Below, one piece after another: positions 1-8,420 of a stretch of 64,000 nucleotides of DNA. Position 1 is the stretch's first letter. Each line of letters opens with the position of its first letter. The notes under the pieces are model-generated. The model worked only from the letters and a program-made list of their open reading frames with translations. It had not been told where the DNA came from and did not search any database. Source of the stretch: Haladaptatus sp. QDMS2 (GTDB lineage: Archaea; Halobacteriota; Halobacteria; Halobacteriales; Halococcaceae); assembly GCF_029338295.1 (NCBI RefSeq), contig NZ_CP119791.1:1178001-1242000 (forward strand), read 5' to 3'. The translations under genes and the position numbers were made by a program.

Positions 1-11
1 AGGTGAACAAC

Positions 12-581
12 ATGGCAACTAACACTCCCCTCACCGGAGCCAACACGTTCGAAAGCCGTCTCGGTGGCATTACCGTTCGGAGCGAAGCCTCGAGCCTGAG
101 CGCGTGGTTCGTCCTCGCGCTTCGACTCATGATGGGCATCGCGTTCCTCAATGCGGGCATCGAGAAGGTTCTCGTAGCCGGCTGGAGCGCGCAGGGCTAC
201 CTGCTCAACGTCGCGGCGACTAACGGGAACCCGCTCGAAAGCATGTTCCTCTGGATGGGCCAGACCGCCTGGTTCGTTGACTTCCTCGCCATCGCTGTCC
301 CGTGGGGTGAAGTGTTCATCGGCCTCGGCCTCATCGTCGGCGCGCTGACCCGCCTCGCGGCGTTCTTCGGCGCGTTCATGATGCTCATGTTCTACTTCGG
401 CAACTGGAGCATCGAACACGGCGTCATCAACGGCGACTTCGCGTACATGCTGGTCTTCCTCGCGGTGGCCGCGTTCGGTGCGGGTCGCATCCTCGGCCTC
501 GACACATACTTAGAGCGCATCGAAATCGGCGGCGTGCCGCTGGTCGAACGCTACCCGCGCCTGCAGTACATCTTCGGCTAA
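12..581 (+). CDS. DoxX family membrane protein
   Basis: This 189-residue protein has about four hydrophobic segments and the DoxX/DoxD-like pattern, including an early 'FLNAGIEKV' stretch in the first membrane segment and glycine-rich later helices. DoxX-like proteins are integral membrane proteins linked to quinone or thiosulfate redox chemistry, but for most haloarchaeal members the substrate is unknown. An in-frame GTG at 3 is possible, but the ATG at 12 is preferred because AGGTGA lies just before it as a ribosome binding site. The window starts immediately upstream, so an operon partner cannot be excluded. A five-T run (590-594) follows the stop, between this gene and the convergent gene downstream. 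Confidence 0.8.
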   Translation: MATNTPLTGANTFESRLGGITVRSEASSLSAWFVLALRLMMGIAFLNAGIEKVLVAGWSAQGYLLNVAATNGNPLESMFLWMGQTAWFVDFLAIAVPWGEVFIGLGLIVGALTRLAAFFGAFMMLMFYFGNWSIEHGVINGDFAYMLVFLAVAAFGAGRILGLDTYLERIEIGGVPLVERYPRLQYIFG

Positions 582-595
582 ATCCCAGCTTTTTC

Positions 596-871
596 TTACT
601 CGACGTACAGCGCGTAGACCAGCACTGCGAAGCCAATCGTCGTGAGTAAACTCTCGATGAGCGCGACTGTCGTCGCGTCGAATCTGAGGACCTGGTCTGC
701 AAATCCCGCCATCAGCGCTCCCAGCGTGACGATGGCGAATCCGACGGTGAGCGCCCGAAGTGCGGGCGACTCCGTCCGACGGTAGGCTTTGTATGCGTAG
801 TATGTGATGAGACCGCCTAAGACCAGCGTGAGTGTCTTCAGGACGACGAGTGCGGTGACGGAAATGGTCAC
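596..871 (-). CDS. Small three-helix membrane protein of the DUF7521 type
   Basis: This 91-residue protein has three predicted membrane spans (roughly residues 5-25, 40-60 and 68-88) and almost nothing outside the membrane. Its start codon overlaps the stop of the upstream winged-helix gene by four bases, so the two are co-transcribed and probably translationally coupled. From memory, such haloarchaeal pairs (winged-helix regulator plus DUF7521-like membrane protein) are common, but the function is unknown. The family name is recalled rather than searched. Confidence 0.7.
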   Translation of the reverse strand: MTISVTALVVLKTLTLVLGGLITYYAYKAYRRTESPALRALTVGFAIVTLGALMAGFADQVLRFDATTVALIESLLTTIGFAVLVYALYVE

Positions 872-1242
872 GTTCCCTTCCGCACCTCCTGCCAGAGCGC
901 AGAGAGACGCTCGTCCGGCGTCTGTGGCGGTCGCACGATAGAGAGGATCAACTCGCGGTCGTCGTCCAGTCGGAACGTCACCTCCTCGAAGGCGAGGCGA
1001 TACCGCGTCGTGTGATGACCGTCCATCCGCATCTCGACGAGCGGCTCGACGAGCGAGGCTTCCTCCAGTTGGTTTATCTTCCGATAGGTCGTCGAACGGG
1101 GCACGCCCGCCTCCGCGGCGAGTTCTTGGACGGTCTTGGGTTCAGCGAGGTGTTGGAACAGCGATCGACTCACCGGGTCGTCGAGTGTGTCGAGAACGGC
1201 CTGTATCCCCGGGCCCGTCCGCCGCCAGGAGTCCCGAACCAT
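868..1242 (-). CDS. Winged-helix transcriptional regulator (ArsR-like)
   Basis: The 124-residue protein carries a helix-turn-helix at about residues 25-60 ('VSRSLFQHLAEPKTVQELA' followed by 'GVPRSTTYRKINQL'), the layout of ArsR-like winged helices, with a C-terminal beta-rich part ending in acidic and basic residues. It probably binds DNA as a dimer and may sense membrane or envelope state through its membrane-protein partner (inference). The start is supported by a TATA-like TTATTATT on the minus strand at about 1266-1275, giving a leaderless or nearly leaderless mRNA. The promoter region is shared with the divergent gene at 1323. Confidence 0.75.
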   Translation of the reverse strand: MVRDSWRRTGPGIQAVLDTLDDPVSRSLFQHLAEPKTVQELAAEAGVPRSTTYRKINQLEEASLVEPLVEMRMDGHHTTRYRLAFEEVTFRLDDDRELILSIVRPPQTPDERLSALWQEVRKGT

Positions 1243-1322
1243 ATACCCGAGACGTGTCGCTCACGAATAATAACTACTCCGCCCATGCAAACGTTTAGGT
1301 TCCAGTCTCGTGATTCGTGGGT

Positions 1323-1529
1323 ATGCGCCGTTTCGTCGTCACCACGGTTCTTTGCGTCGCCTGGACGATGAGCGTCGGTCTCGCCGTCGGGCAATCGACC
1401 ACGAATGGCACCACCACTGCTGCTGAAGCGACGAATGTGACGACGGCGTCCCCCTTCAGCGGGTTTACGCTCGGAGCAGCCCTCCTCGCCGCGCTCGTCG
1501 CCGGTGGCTACGTCCTCTTTTTCCGGTAA
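1323..1529 (+). CDS. Tiny secreted, membrane-anchored surface protein
   Basis: This 68-residue protein has an N-terminal signal peptide (MRRFVVTTVLCVAWTMSVGLA), a short Thr/Asn/Ala-rich stalk with N-glycosylation sequons (NGT, NVT), and a C-terminal hydrophobic helix beginning 'FSGFTLGAALLAALVAGGY' and ending in FFR. The build resembles PGF-CTERM-type cell-surface proteins, although the exact PGF tripeptide is not seen. The ATG at 1323 lies about 28 bases after a TTTAGG TATA-like box (1294-1299), so it is probably leaderless; the in-frame GTG at 1317 is less likely. The function is unknown. Confidence 0.6.
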   Translation: MRRFVVTTVLCVAWTMSVGLAVGQSTTNGTTTAAEATNVTTASPFSGFTLGAALLAALVAGGYVLFFR

Positions 1530-1583
1530 GGCACTGGGCCGCCCTCAGCCATTAAGTGCTATCCGCCGTAAGGTGAACCTGCG

Positions 1584-2306
1584 ATGAAACTCACCTGGTA
1601 CGGTCACTCGACGTGGTACGTGGAAGTGGCGGAAACGAGTCTGCTCATCGACCCGTTTTTCGACAATCCGAAAACCGAGAAATCACCTGAAGACATCCCG
1701 GAACCGGAGTATCTGTTGCTCACACACGGGCACGCAGACCACATCGCGGACGCCGGGTCCTTTACGAACTCCACGGTCGTCGCGACGCCCGAACTCGCCG
1801 AGTTCGTTTCCGACGAGTTCGGCCACGAAGACACCATCGGGATGAACATCGGCGGAACCGTCGAGTGCGGTGACGCCTACGTAACGATGCACCGCGCAGA
1901 CCACACGAACGGCATCATGACCGACTACTCGAACTCCGGCGGGATGCCCGGTGGATTCATCATCAGTGACACGAAGCCAACGCAGGTGTCCGACTCGGAG
2001 AGCAACACCTTCTACCACGCTGGCGACACCGGCCTGATGACCGAGATGCGCGACGTCATCGGCCCGTACCTCGAACCGGACGCCGTCGCCCTGCCAATCG
2101 GCGACCACTTCACGATGGGGCCGTGGCAGGCCGCCATCGCGACCGACTGGCTCGACGCAGACTACGCCTTCCCGATGCACTACGACACCTTCCCACCAAT
2201 CGAACAGGACCCGGAGGACTTCAAGAAGGAAGTGACGGCGACCGGCAGCGGCACAGAAGTCGTCGTTTTGGACGGCGACGAGACGTTCGACCTCGCAGAC
2301 CAGTAA
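1584..2306 (+). CDS. Metal-dependent hydrolase, UPF0173 (metallo-beta-lactamase fold)
   Basis: The 240-residue protein begins [11 protein letters not shown] and has the metal-binding motif H48-G-H50-A-D52-H53, followed by later metal-ligand candidates in 'MHRADHTNG', 'HAGDTGL' and 'MHYDTFP'. This is the standard order for UPF0173 metal-dependent hydrolases. The physiological substrate is not known. A TTAAG element at about 1552-1556 lies some 30 bases before the ATG, consistent with its own leaderless transcript. A T5 run at 2320-2324 may act as terminator. Confidence 0.9.
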   Translation: MKLTWYGHSTWYVEVAETSLLIDPFFDNPKTEKSPEDIPEPEYLLLTHGHADHIADAGSFTNSTVVATPELAEFVSDEFGHEDTIGMNIGGTVECGDAYVTMHRADHTNGIMTDYSNSGGMPGGFIISDTKPTQVSDSESNTFYHAGDTGLMTEMRDVIGPYLEPDAVALPIGDHFTMGPWQAAIATDWLDADYAFPMHYDTFPPIEQDPEDFKKEVTATGSGTEVVVLDGDETFDLADQ

Positions 2307-2319
2307 TCGAAACTCTCCG

Positions 2320-2324
2320 TTTTT
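2320..2324 (+). terminator. Oligo-T terminator candidate after the UPF0173 gene
   Basis: Five consecutive T residues lie 14 bases after the stop codon. Archaeal RNA polymerase terminates at short oligo-T tracts, so this is a plausible site, but no experiment supports it. Confidence 0.35.
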
Positions 2325-2387
2325 GCGCTCGTGGGTCGATGACGCAGCACAGTTATCCCAGTGTGTTGCGAATACAACGGACGTACC

Positions 2388-2813
2388 ATGCCAGTACGTT
2401 CAACCGAGGCCGTGTGGGAGGGAACGCTCCGTGAGGGTAGTGGAACCATCAAATCCGAGTCCGGACACATCGACGCGCCGTATACCTGGAAAGCCCGGTT
2501 CGAGGAGGGCGACGAGACGAACCCAGAAGAGTTGCTCGGTGCGGCCCACGCTGCCTGCTTCGCCATGCAGGTCGCCGCGAACCTCCAGCGAGCCGGCTTC
2601 GACCCACAGCGGATGAAAGCGACCGCCAACGTCCACATGGAGAAGGTGGACGGAGCGCAAACGATTACCAAAATCGTCCTCGACCTCGAAGGGGAGGCCC
2701 CCGACGTGTCAGAAGACGAGTTCCTCGAGGCTGCTACCGCCGCGAAGGAAAACTGCATCATCTCCCGGGCGCTCGCCGCCGTCGAGACGGAGATGAACGC
2801 AAAACTCGTCTGA
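2388..2813 (+). CDS. OsmC family peroxiredoxin
   Basis: This 141-residue protein has the OsmC/Ohr arrangement of two redox cysteines: Cys57 in 'GAAHAACFAM' and Cys123 in 'ENCIISRAL'. The family reduces organic hydroperoxides or fatty-acid hydroperoxides with a thiol donor in the cytoplasm. The start MPVRSTEAVW matches the usual N-terminus; an earlier in-frame start would add nine unrelated residues. The next gene follows after 40 bases on the same strand. Confidence 0.9.
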   Translation: MPVRSTEAVWEGTLREGSGTIKSESGHIDAPYTWKARFEEGDETNPEELLGAAHAACFAMQVAANLQRAGFDPQRMKATANVHMEKVDGAQTITKIVLDLEGEAPDVSEDEFLEAATAAKENCIISRALAAVETEMNAKLV

Positions 2814-2853
2814 CGGGGAAACCCTGATACGTCCGCTTATTTTACCCATACGT

Positions 2854-3309
2854 ATGTCAGAGCGCCCGTGGAGAGACCGAATCGTCGGCGCACGCATGAC
2901 GGTCGATAACTTGTTCGCAGACCGCATCGCAGAGGCACAACTCACCCGCCAGGAGTGGGGCCTCATCATGATGGCCGTGGAACTCGAAATCGAGCATCCA
3001 GAGGATCCAGACCAGGCGCGACTCGTCGCCAATACCGAGAAACTCCCGGACATCGTCCCCGAACTCGATAACATCCGCCAGCAGATGGAAGGCGGCATGG
3101 GCGGGCCACCGCAGAAAAAGCAATCCGGGGGGATGATGAAGTCGGTCAAAAGCGCGCTCGGACTCGGCAGCAACGAGCCTGACGTGGACGAAGCCGAAAT
3201 TCGTAACGCAGAGCGGCTCGCTCAGGAGTACGCAGACATGCTCCAGAAACACTTACAGGAGAACGGGCGCTGGGACGACGTTCGGCGGGTCGCCGCAGAA
3301 CAGGACTAG
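2854..3309 (+). CDS. Conserved haloarchaeal protein (DUF5799-like)
   Basis: The 151-residue acidic protein begins MSERPWRDRIVGARMTVDN, has a helical N-terminal domain ('QEWGLIMMAVELEIEHPED'), a Gly/Met/Lys-rich linker at about 85-115 ('GGMGGPPQKKQSGGMM') and a helical C-terminus. I recognise it as a haloarchaeal family of unknown function, probably the one named DUF5799; the name was not checked. Its last three bases overlap the stop codon of the convergent small gene at 3306. Confidence 0.65.
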   Translation: MSERPWRDRIVGARMTVDNLFADRIAEAQLTRQEWGLIMMAVELEIEHPEDPDQARLVANTEKLPDIVPELDNIRQQMEGGMGGPPQKKQSGGMMKSVKSALGLGSNEPDVDEAEIRNAERLAQEYADMLQKHLQENGRWDDVRRVAAEQD

Positions 3310-3455
3310 AGTTCTTCGCCAGTGTAGTGAAGCGACAGTTCTTCGGCCTGATAGATATTGATGAGCTCGTTGATGATTTCGTCGTAGGACTCATCTTCTT
3401 GGCGGAGGCCGTCCAGCCGGTCGAGCGTCTTCTCGTCTAAGTGCACGCGAGGCAT
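3306..3455 (-). CDS. 49-residue ribbon-helix-helix-like protein (DUF7557-like)
   Basis: A short gene encodes 49 residues, starting MPRVHLDEKTLDRLDGL and continuing 'RQEDESYDEIINELINIY'. The pattern (a short beta strand, then two helices with 'SYDEIINEL') is that of small antitoxin-like ribbon-helix-helix proteins widespread in haloarchaea. No toxin gene is adjacent, so a toxin-antitoxin role is not supported here. Its stop overlaps the end of the convergent gene at 2854-3309. Confidence 0.65.
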   Translation of the reverse strand: MPRVHLDEKTLDRLDGLRQEDESYDEIINELINIYQAEELSLHYTGEEL

Positions 3456-3496
3456 ACGAACCGGTAGCACTCGACGGGTGATAAAATCAGGGGCCC

Positions 3497-4477
3497 TCAG
3501 AGGCGTTCGACGATGGCCGCCGTCACGTCCTCCGTGGACGCATCGCCGCCGAGGTCCGGCGTGTGCGGGCCGGATTCGAGTATCGATTCGACGGCACTGC
3601 GCACCCGTCGCGCCTCTTCGCCGTAGCCGAGGTGGTCTAGCAACATCGCACCCGAGAGAATCGTCGCCGTCGGGTTCGCGATACCCTGACCGGCGATGTC
3701 CGGGGCGCTCCCGTGAACCGGTTCGAACAGCGCGTTCTCCGGCCCGACGTTGGCACTCGGGAGCAAGCCGAGGCCGCCGACGAGGCCAGCAGAGAGGTCA
3801 GAGAGCATGTCGCCTGCCAGATTCGGGCAGATGACGACGCCGTACTCCTCCGGGCGGAGGATGAGGTGCATCGCCAGCGCGTCCATGAGCGCGGTGTCGT
3901 AGTCCACGCCGCGCTCGTCTCCCACCTGCTTCGCCGTCTTGAGGAACAGGCCATCGGTCTGGCGCATCACGTTCGCCTTGTGGGCGATGGTGACCTTGTC
4001 GTAGCCGTTCTGTTCGGCGTAGTCGAAGCCGAATTCTGCGATGTTCCGCGAGGCGTCCTCGGTGATGACGCGGGTGAGCGTCCGAACGCCGGGAGCGACT
4101 TCTGACTCGATGCCCTTGTAGACACCCTCCGTGTTCTCGCGGATGAACACGAGATCAGTCTCCGGCTTGAGCGCCTCGATGCCGGGGTACGCCGTCGCCG
4201 GACGGACGTTTGCGAACGATTGGACGACGCCGCGAAGCGGGAGAATCACGTCCGCGGCCGTTTCGCCCGCTGCGCCGAACAGCGTGGCGTCTGCCGCTGC
4301 GGCGAGTTGCCGCGTCGCTTCTGGAAGTGCTTCGCCGGTTTCTGCTTTCACGGCGTCGCCCGCGTCGCCCTTCACGAACTCGAAACCGAGGTCGAGCGCG
4401 TCAAGGACGTCCACGGCTGCGGGGGTGACTTCCTGGCCGATTCCGTCGCCCGGAATCACGGCGATTTTCTCAGTCAT
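3497..4477 (-). CDS. leuB: 3-isopropylmalate dehydrogenase
   Basis: The 326-residue protein starts [17 protein letters not shown] and has the isocitrate/isopropylmalate dehydrogenase features: '[12 protein letters not shown]', the substrate-binding lysine in '[11 protein letters not shown]', '[16 protein letters not shown]' and '[25 protein letters not shown]'. It oxidatively decarboxylates 3-isopropylmalate with NAD+ in leucine synthesis. The ATG at 4477 overlaps the end of leuD by eight bases, so a more upstream in-frame start is rejected. It is the last gene of the ilvB-leuB operon. Confidence 0.93.
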   Translation of the reverse strand: MTEKIAVIPGDGIGQEVTPAAVDVLDALDLGFEFVKGDAGDAVKAETGEALPEATRQLAAAADATLFGAAGETAADVILPLRGVVQSFANVRPATAYPGIEALKPETDLVFIRENTEGVYKGIESEVAPGVRTLTRVITEDASRNIAEFGFDYAEQNGYDKVTIAHKANVMRQTDGLFLKTAKQVGDERGVDYDTALMDALAMHLILRPEEYGVVICPNLAGDMLSDLSAGLVGGLGLLPSANVGPENALFEPVHGSAPDIAGQGIANPTATILSGAMLLDHLGYGEEARRVRSAVESILESGPHTPDLGGDASTEDVTAAIVERL

Positions 4478-5081
4478 CGCTCTCCATGTACGGCAGTGCG
4501 TTTGCGGTCTCTGCAACGGCAGTCGCATTCGATTTCAGCAACGCAGTGGTGTCCCACTCGCCCTCGACGAGGGCCTGGCGCTGGGCGTCGTCTACGGTCA
4601 CGGAGACCGTCTCGTCGCCGTAGGTGACGGTTTCTGCGGCCACGTCCACGTCGAGTTGCTCGTCGGGGTTCGCCTCGACCCAGTTTTGAATCTCGGCGAC
4701 CGTCTCGTGGTCTGCGGTCACGGTTGGAATCCCGAGTGCGAGGCAGTTACCCGCGAAAATCTCGGCGAACGATTCGCCGACGATGGCGTCGATGCCCCAG
4801 CGCATGAGCGCTTGCGGGGCGTGTTCGCGAGAGGACCCACAGCCGAAGTTGCTGTTCACGACCAGGACGGACGCGCCCTGATACTGCGTCTCGTTGAACG
4901 GGTGGTCTTTCTGGTCGTCGTGTTCGTCGAATCGCTGGTCGAAGAACGCGAACTCTCCGAGCCCTTCGAAGGTGACCACCTTCATGAACCGCGCCGGGAT
5001 GATTTGGTCGGTGTCGATGTCGTTACCGCGAACGGGAATCCCCGTCCCGGAGACGAACTTGACGCTCGGCACGTCGGTCAT
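4470..5081 (-). CDS. leuD: 3-isopropylmalate dehydratase, small subunit
   Basis: This 203-residue protein has the aconitase swivel-domain signature: '[16 protein letters not shown]' near the start and '[15 protein letters not shown]' around residue 78. With LeuC it isomerises 2-isopropylmalate to 3-isopropylmalate. It overlaps leuC by four bases (ATGA) and leuB by eight, indicating tight translational coupling. Length and motifs are those of a normal, complete LeuD. Confidence 0.95.
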   Translation of the reverse strand: MTDVPSVKFVSGTGIPVRGNDIDTDQIIPARFMKVVTFEGLGEFAFFDQRFDEHDDQKDHPFNETQYQGASVLVVNSNFGCGSSREHAPQALMRWGIDAIVGESFAEIFAGNCLALGIPTVTADHETVAEIQNWVEANPDEQLDVDVAAETVTYGDETVSVTVDDAQRQALVEGEWDTTALLKSNATAVAETANALPYMESDD

Positions 5082-6499
5082 ACTTCAGCCACCTCCTTTA
5101 AATCGCGAACGTCAGTGACCTCGCCGGTCACCGCCGCTGCCACGACCATCTCGGGGCTCATGAGGACGGTCCGCCCGTCCTTGCTCCCCTGTCGACCGAT
5201 GAAGTTCCGGTTCGACGACGAGGCGGAGGCTTCGTCGCCCTCCAGTTGGTCGTCGTTCATCCCGAGACACATCGAACAGCCAGCCTGCCGCCATTCGAAG
5301 CCGGCCTCGCGGAAGATTTCGTCCAAGCCTTCGGCCTCGGCCGCGGTTTTCACGCGCTGGCTGCCGGGGACGACCATCGCCCGGACGTCCGGGTGCACCT
5401 GCCGACCCTCGACAATTTTCGCCGCCGCGCGCAGATCGGGCAGGCGGGCGTTCGTACAGCTACCGAGGAAGGCCACGTCGATTTTGTAGCCTTCCATCGT
5501 CTCACCGGGTTCGACGCCCATGTGCGCCTGACTCATCCGAGCCGTGTCCTGCTTGTCCGCAGGCAGGTCCTCGGGGGCGGGAACTGGCTGTTTGATGCCG
5601 ACGCCTTGACCGGGGGTGGTCCCCCACGTCACGGTCGGTTCGATTTCCGAGCCGTCGATGGTGACCACGTCGTCGTACTCGGCGTCGTCGTCGGAGCGAA
5701 TCGCCTCCCAGTACTGCTTCAGGCGCTCGAACTTCTCCGGATTATCTGCGAAGGCGTCCGTCTCGCGCAGGTACTCGTAGGTGGTCTCGTCGGGATTGAC
5801 GTACCCCGCACGCGCACCGCCCTCGATGGACATGTTGCAGACGCTCATCCGTCCCTCCATGTCGAGGCTCTCGATGGCCTCGCCCGCGTACTCGTAGACG
5901 TAGCCGACGCCGCCGTCGGTGCCGAGTTCGCTGATGATGGTGAGGACGACGTCCTTCGCGGTGACGCTCTCGCCGAGTTCGCCGGTGACCTCGACCTTCC
6001 GCACCTTCTTTTTCTCCATCGCCACGGTCTGGGTGGCGAGTACGTCGCGAATCTGCGAGGTGCCAATACCGAACGCCAGTGCACCGAACGCACCGTGCGT
6101 GGACGTGTGGCTGTCACCGCAGACAATGGTCGTTCCGGGCTGGGTGAGTCCCTGCTCCGGCCCGATGACGTGGACGATGCCCTGGTTCCCGGAGTTCGGG
6201 TCTGCGAACTGGATGCCAGCGTCGCGGACGTTTTCCTCCAGTTCGCTCATCATCTCCTCTGCGGCGTCGTCGGCGAACGGCCGCGACTGGTCCGCCGTCG
6301 GGACGATGTGGTCAACCGTCGCGTAGGTGCGCTCCGGGTAGGCGACCTCGAGGTCGCGTTCTCTGAGCATGCCGAATGCCTGCGGACTCGTCACCTCGTG
6401 GATGAGGTGGAGGCCGACGAACAACTGGTCTTGTCCGTTGGGCAGCGTCGTCACCTTGTGGCGGTCCCACACCTTGTCGTACAGCGTTCCCTCACTCAT
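5078..6499 (-). CDS. leuC: 3-isopropylmalate dehydratase, large subunit
   Basis: The 473-residue protein begins [16 protein letters not shown] and has the [4Fe-4S] cluster cysteines in '[10 protein letters not shown]' and in '[10 protein letters not shown]' (CxxC), plus the '[20 protein letters not shown]' block. It is a complete bacterial-type LeuC and works with the adjacent LeuD. It overlaps the 74-residue ORF upstream by eight bases and leuD downstream by four, inside the single minus-strand ilv-leu operon. Confidence 0.95.
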   Translation of the reverse strand: MSEGTLYDKVWDRHKVTTLPNGQDQLFVGLHLIHEVTSPQAFGMLRERDLEVAYPERTYATVDHIVPTADQSRPFADDAAEEMMSELEENVRDAGIQFADPNSGNQGIVHVIGPEQGLTQPGTTIVCGDSHTSTHGAFGALAFGIGTSQIRDVLATQTVAMEKKKVRKVEVTGELGESVTAKDVVLTIISELGTDGGVGYVYEYAGEAIESLDMEGRMSVCNMSIEGGARAGYVNPDETTYEYLRETDAFADNPEKFERLKQYWEAIRSDDDAEYDDVVTIDGSEIEPTVTWGTTPGQGVGIKQPVPAPEDLPADKQDTARMSQAHMGVEPGETMEGYKIDVAFLGSCTNARLPDLRAAAKIVEGRQVHPDVRAMVVPGSQRVKTAAEAEGLDEIFREAGFEWRQAGCSMCLGMNDDQLEGDEASASSSNRNFIGRQGSKDGRTVLMSPEMVVAAAVTGEVTDVRDLKEVAEV

Positions 6500-6716
6500 C
6501 GTCGTCTACGTCGGGTCCGCGCTCGAAGACGGGGTTGGCCCCCTCTCCGTTCGGCGGTTCGTGGTCTACGTCTTTCATCTTCTCCGGCTCCTCCTCGCGT
6601 TCCGGGTCGTGCCCGCCGTCGGTGATGACGACGCCTCGTCGGTACACCATCCCCTCGCCGAACGATTTGCCGGTGTAGGGGTTCGTGTGACTGATCTCCT
6701 TCATCGTCTTACGCAT
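6492..6716 (-). CDS. Small acidic protein of unknown function within the ilv-leu operon
   Basis: This 74-residue protein (70 if the second ATG at 6704 is used) contains '[16 protein letters not shown]' and '[18 protein letters not shown]', then a very acidic proline/aspartate-rich tail ending DVDDDE. It sits between ilvC and leuC, overlapping both by eight bases, so it must be translated with them. I know no enzyme of branched-chain amino acid synthesis with this sequence. It could be an assembly or stabilising factor for IlvC or LeuCD (inference only). Confidence 0.75.
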   Translation of the reverse strand: MRKTMKEISHTNPYTGKSFGEGMVYRRGVVITDGGHDPEREEEPEKMKDVDHEPPNGEGANPVFERGPDVDDDE

Positions 6717-7764
6717 CTGTCTTCACCCGTTTTTTCTCCGTCTCGTCTTCCTGTTCCTGCTCACTCCACGCGAACAGGTCGCGCAGGCGTGCGCCGACCT
6801 GCTCGATTTCGTGGTTCTTCTCTGCGTGGCGCAGCTGGTTGTAGCTCGGGCGACCCGCCTGGTTCTCGACGATCCATTCGCGGGCGAACGTGCCGTTCTG
6901 GACGCGCTCTAAGACGTCCTCCATGCGCTCGCGGGCGTGTTCGTCCACGATTTCGTCGCCGCGGGTCAGTCCGCCGAACTCCGCCGTGTCGGAGACGGAG
7001 TCCCACATGCCGCCGAGGCCATCTTCGTACATCAGGTCGACGATGAGTTTGAGTTCGTTCAGGCACTCGAAGTACGCCATCTCGGGGCTGTAGCCCGCAT
7101 CGACCAGCGTCTCGTAGCCCTGCTTGACGAGGCTCGTGACCCCGCCACAGAGGACGGCCTGTTCGCCGAACAGGTCAGTCTCCGTCTCCTCGCGGAAGGT
7201 CGTCTCGATGACGCCAGCGCGAGTACAGCCGATTGCCTTCGCGTAGGCGAGCGCCTCTTCTTTGGCCTCACCGGTCGCATCCTGGTGGACGGCGACGAGT
7301 CCGGGCGTCCCCTGTCCGGCCTCGTAGTTGCGGCGCACGAGGTGGCCGGGACTCTTCGGCGCGACGAGCGTCACGCTGATATCCTCGCTTGGCTCGATTT
7401 GGCTGTAGTGGATGTTGAAGCCGTGGGCGAACTGGAGGGTGTTACCCGGTTCCAGTTCGTCCTTGATTTGCTCGTAGACGGCTGGCTGGACGGTGTCCGG
7501 GACGAGTACGGAGACGATGTCTGCCTCTGCTGCCGCCTGCACCGGGTTCGTGACGCGCAGGCCGTCTTCCTCTGCGGCTTTGCGAGAGGAAGAGTTCTTT
7601 CGCAGGCCGACGACCACGTCGACCCCGCTCTCTGCGAGGTTCTGTGCGTGGGCGTGGCCCTGACTGCCGTAGCCGAGGACGGCGACGGTCTTGCCCTGTA
7701 ACTGTGAGTCGTCTGCGTCGTTGTCGTAGTATACGGTCGTGGTGAATTCGTCTTCGTCTGTCAT
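6709..7764 (-). CDS. ilvC: Ketol-acid reductoisomerase
   Basis: The 351-residue protein has the N-terminal dinucleotide-binding motif '[16 protein letters not shown]' (about residues 27-42), the '[12 protein letters not shown]' segment and the C-terminal metal-binding domain with '[14 protein letters not shown]' and '[16 protein letters not shown]'. It converts acetolactate to dihydroxyisovalerate with NADPH and Mg2+. It overlaps ilvN upstream by four bases. A longer than usual charged C-terminal tail ([14 protein letters not shown]) is typical of haloarchaeal adaptation. Confidence 0.95.
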   Translation of the reverse strand: MTDEDEFTTTVYYDNDADDSQLQGKTVAVLGYGSQGHAHAQNLAESGVDVVVGLRKNSSSRKAAEEDGLRVTNPVQAAAEADIVSVLVPDTVQPAVYEQIKDELEPGNTLQFAHGFNIHYSQIEPSEDISVTLVAPKSPGHLVRRNYEAGQGTPGLVAVHQDATGEAKEEALAYAKAIGCTRAGVIETTFREETETDLFGEQAVLCGGVTSLVKQGYETLVDAGYSPEMAYFECLNELKLIVDLMYEDGLGGMWDSVSDTAEFGGLTRGDEIVDEHARERMEDVLERVQNGTFAREWIVENQAGRPSYNQLRHAEKNHEIEQVGARLRDLFAWSEQEQEDETEKKRVKTDA

Positions 7765-8420
7765 TGGTCTGAATTTGGGGTGGAGTTTGCTGGTGCGGTG
7801 CTCTCTGCTGAGGCGGCGGGCGACTCACCCGGAGTCGTCGGGGTGTCGCCGCGCGCCAGTGCGGTCTGGCCCGTCCGGGCGATTTCGATGATGCCGAACT
7901 GACGGAACGCATCGACGGCGTCGTCGATTTTCCGCTGGTCGCCAGTTATCTGGACGGTGATGGTTCGGGGACCGGCGTCTAACGTCTGACCCTCGTACAT
8001 CTGGGTGATGGCGTGGACCTTGTCCGGTTCGTGGCCTTGGACTTTGAGCAAGACCAGTTCCGCGCGGACGGCGTCCGTGCCGAGTTCGCCGACGGCGATG
8101 GATGGTTTCAGCTTCGCCAGTTGCTTCTTTATCTGGTCGATGCCCGCGTCCGTCTCCTCGACGACGAGGGTGATGCGGGCGTGGCCGTCGACCGTCGTCG
8201 GGCCGACGGTCAGGCTCTCGATGTTGAACTGGCGGCGGCTGAACAGCCCGGAGACGAGCGACAGCACGCCGGGTTCGTGTTCGACGAGCGCGGAGACGGT
8301 CGCCTGTCGCGTCTCCTGTGCTGCCTCCGCAACCGGGTCGATACGCTCGCCCTGGGCGTTGCGTCTGCCGTCTGGGTGCGGTCGTTCCTCTGGTCGTGGG
8401 CCTTGCAGTCCTTGCGTCAT
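7761..8420 (-). CDS. ilvN: Acetolactate synthase, small (regulatory) subunit
   Basis: This 219-residue protein has an ACT domain at about residues 38-115 ('[30 protein letters not shown]' region), followed by the IlvN C-terminal domain with '[10 protein letters not shown]' near residue 140. In bacteria this subunit binds valine and sets feedback inhibition of IlvB. The first 35 residues and the last 35 (Ala/Thr/Pro-rich) are extensions beyond the family core. It overlaps ilvB and ilvC by four bases each. Confidence 0.93.
   Translation of the reverse strand: MTQGLQGPRPEERPHPDGRRNAQGERIDPVAEAAQETRQATVSALVEHEPGVLSLVSGLFSRRQFNIESLTVGPTTVDGHARITLVVEETDAGIDQIKKQLAKLKPSIAVGELGTDAVRAELVLLKVQGHEPDKVHAITQMYEGQTLDAGPRTITVQITGDQRKIDDAVDAFRQFGIIEIARTGQTALARGDTPTTPGESPAASAESTAPANSTPNSDQ

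Noticed and set aside
3306-3455. Toxin-antitoxin pair at the small RHH-like gene
   Set aside because: No PIN, RelE or other toxin gene is adjacent on either side, so only a solitary antitoxin-like protein is supported.
5246-6625. Long plus-strand open frame antisense to leuC
   Set aside because: High-GC genes produce long antisense frames. LeuC on the other strand is unambiguous, and this translation has no motifs.
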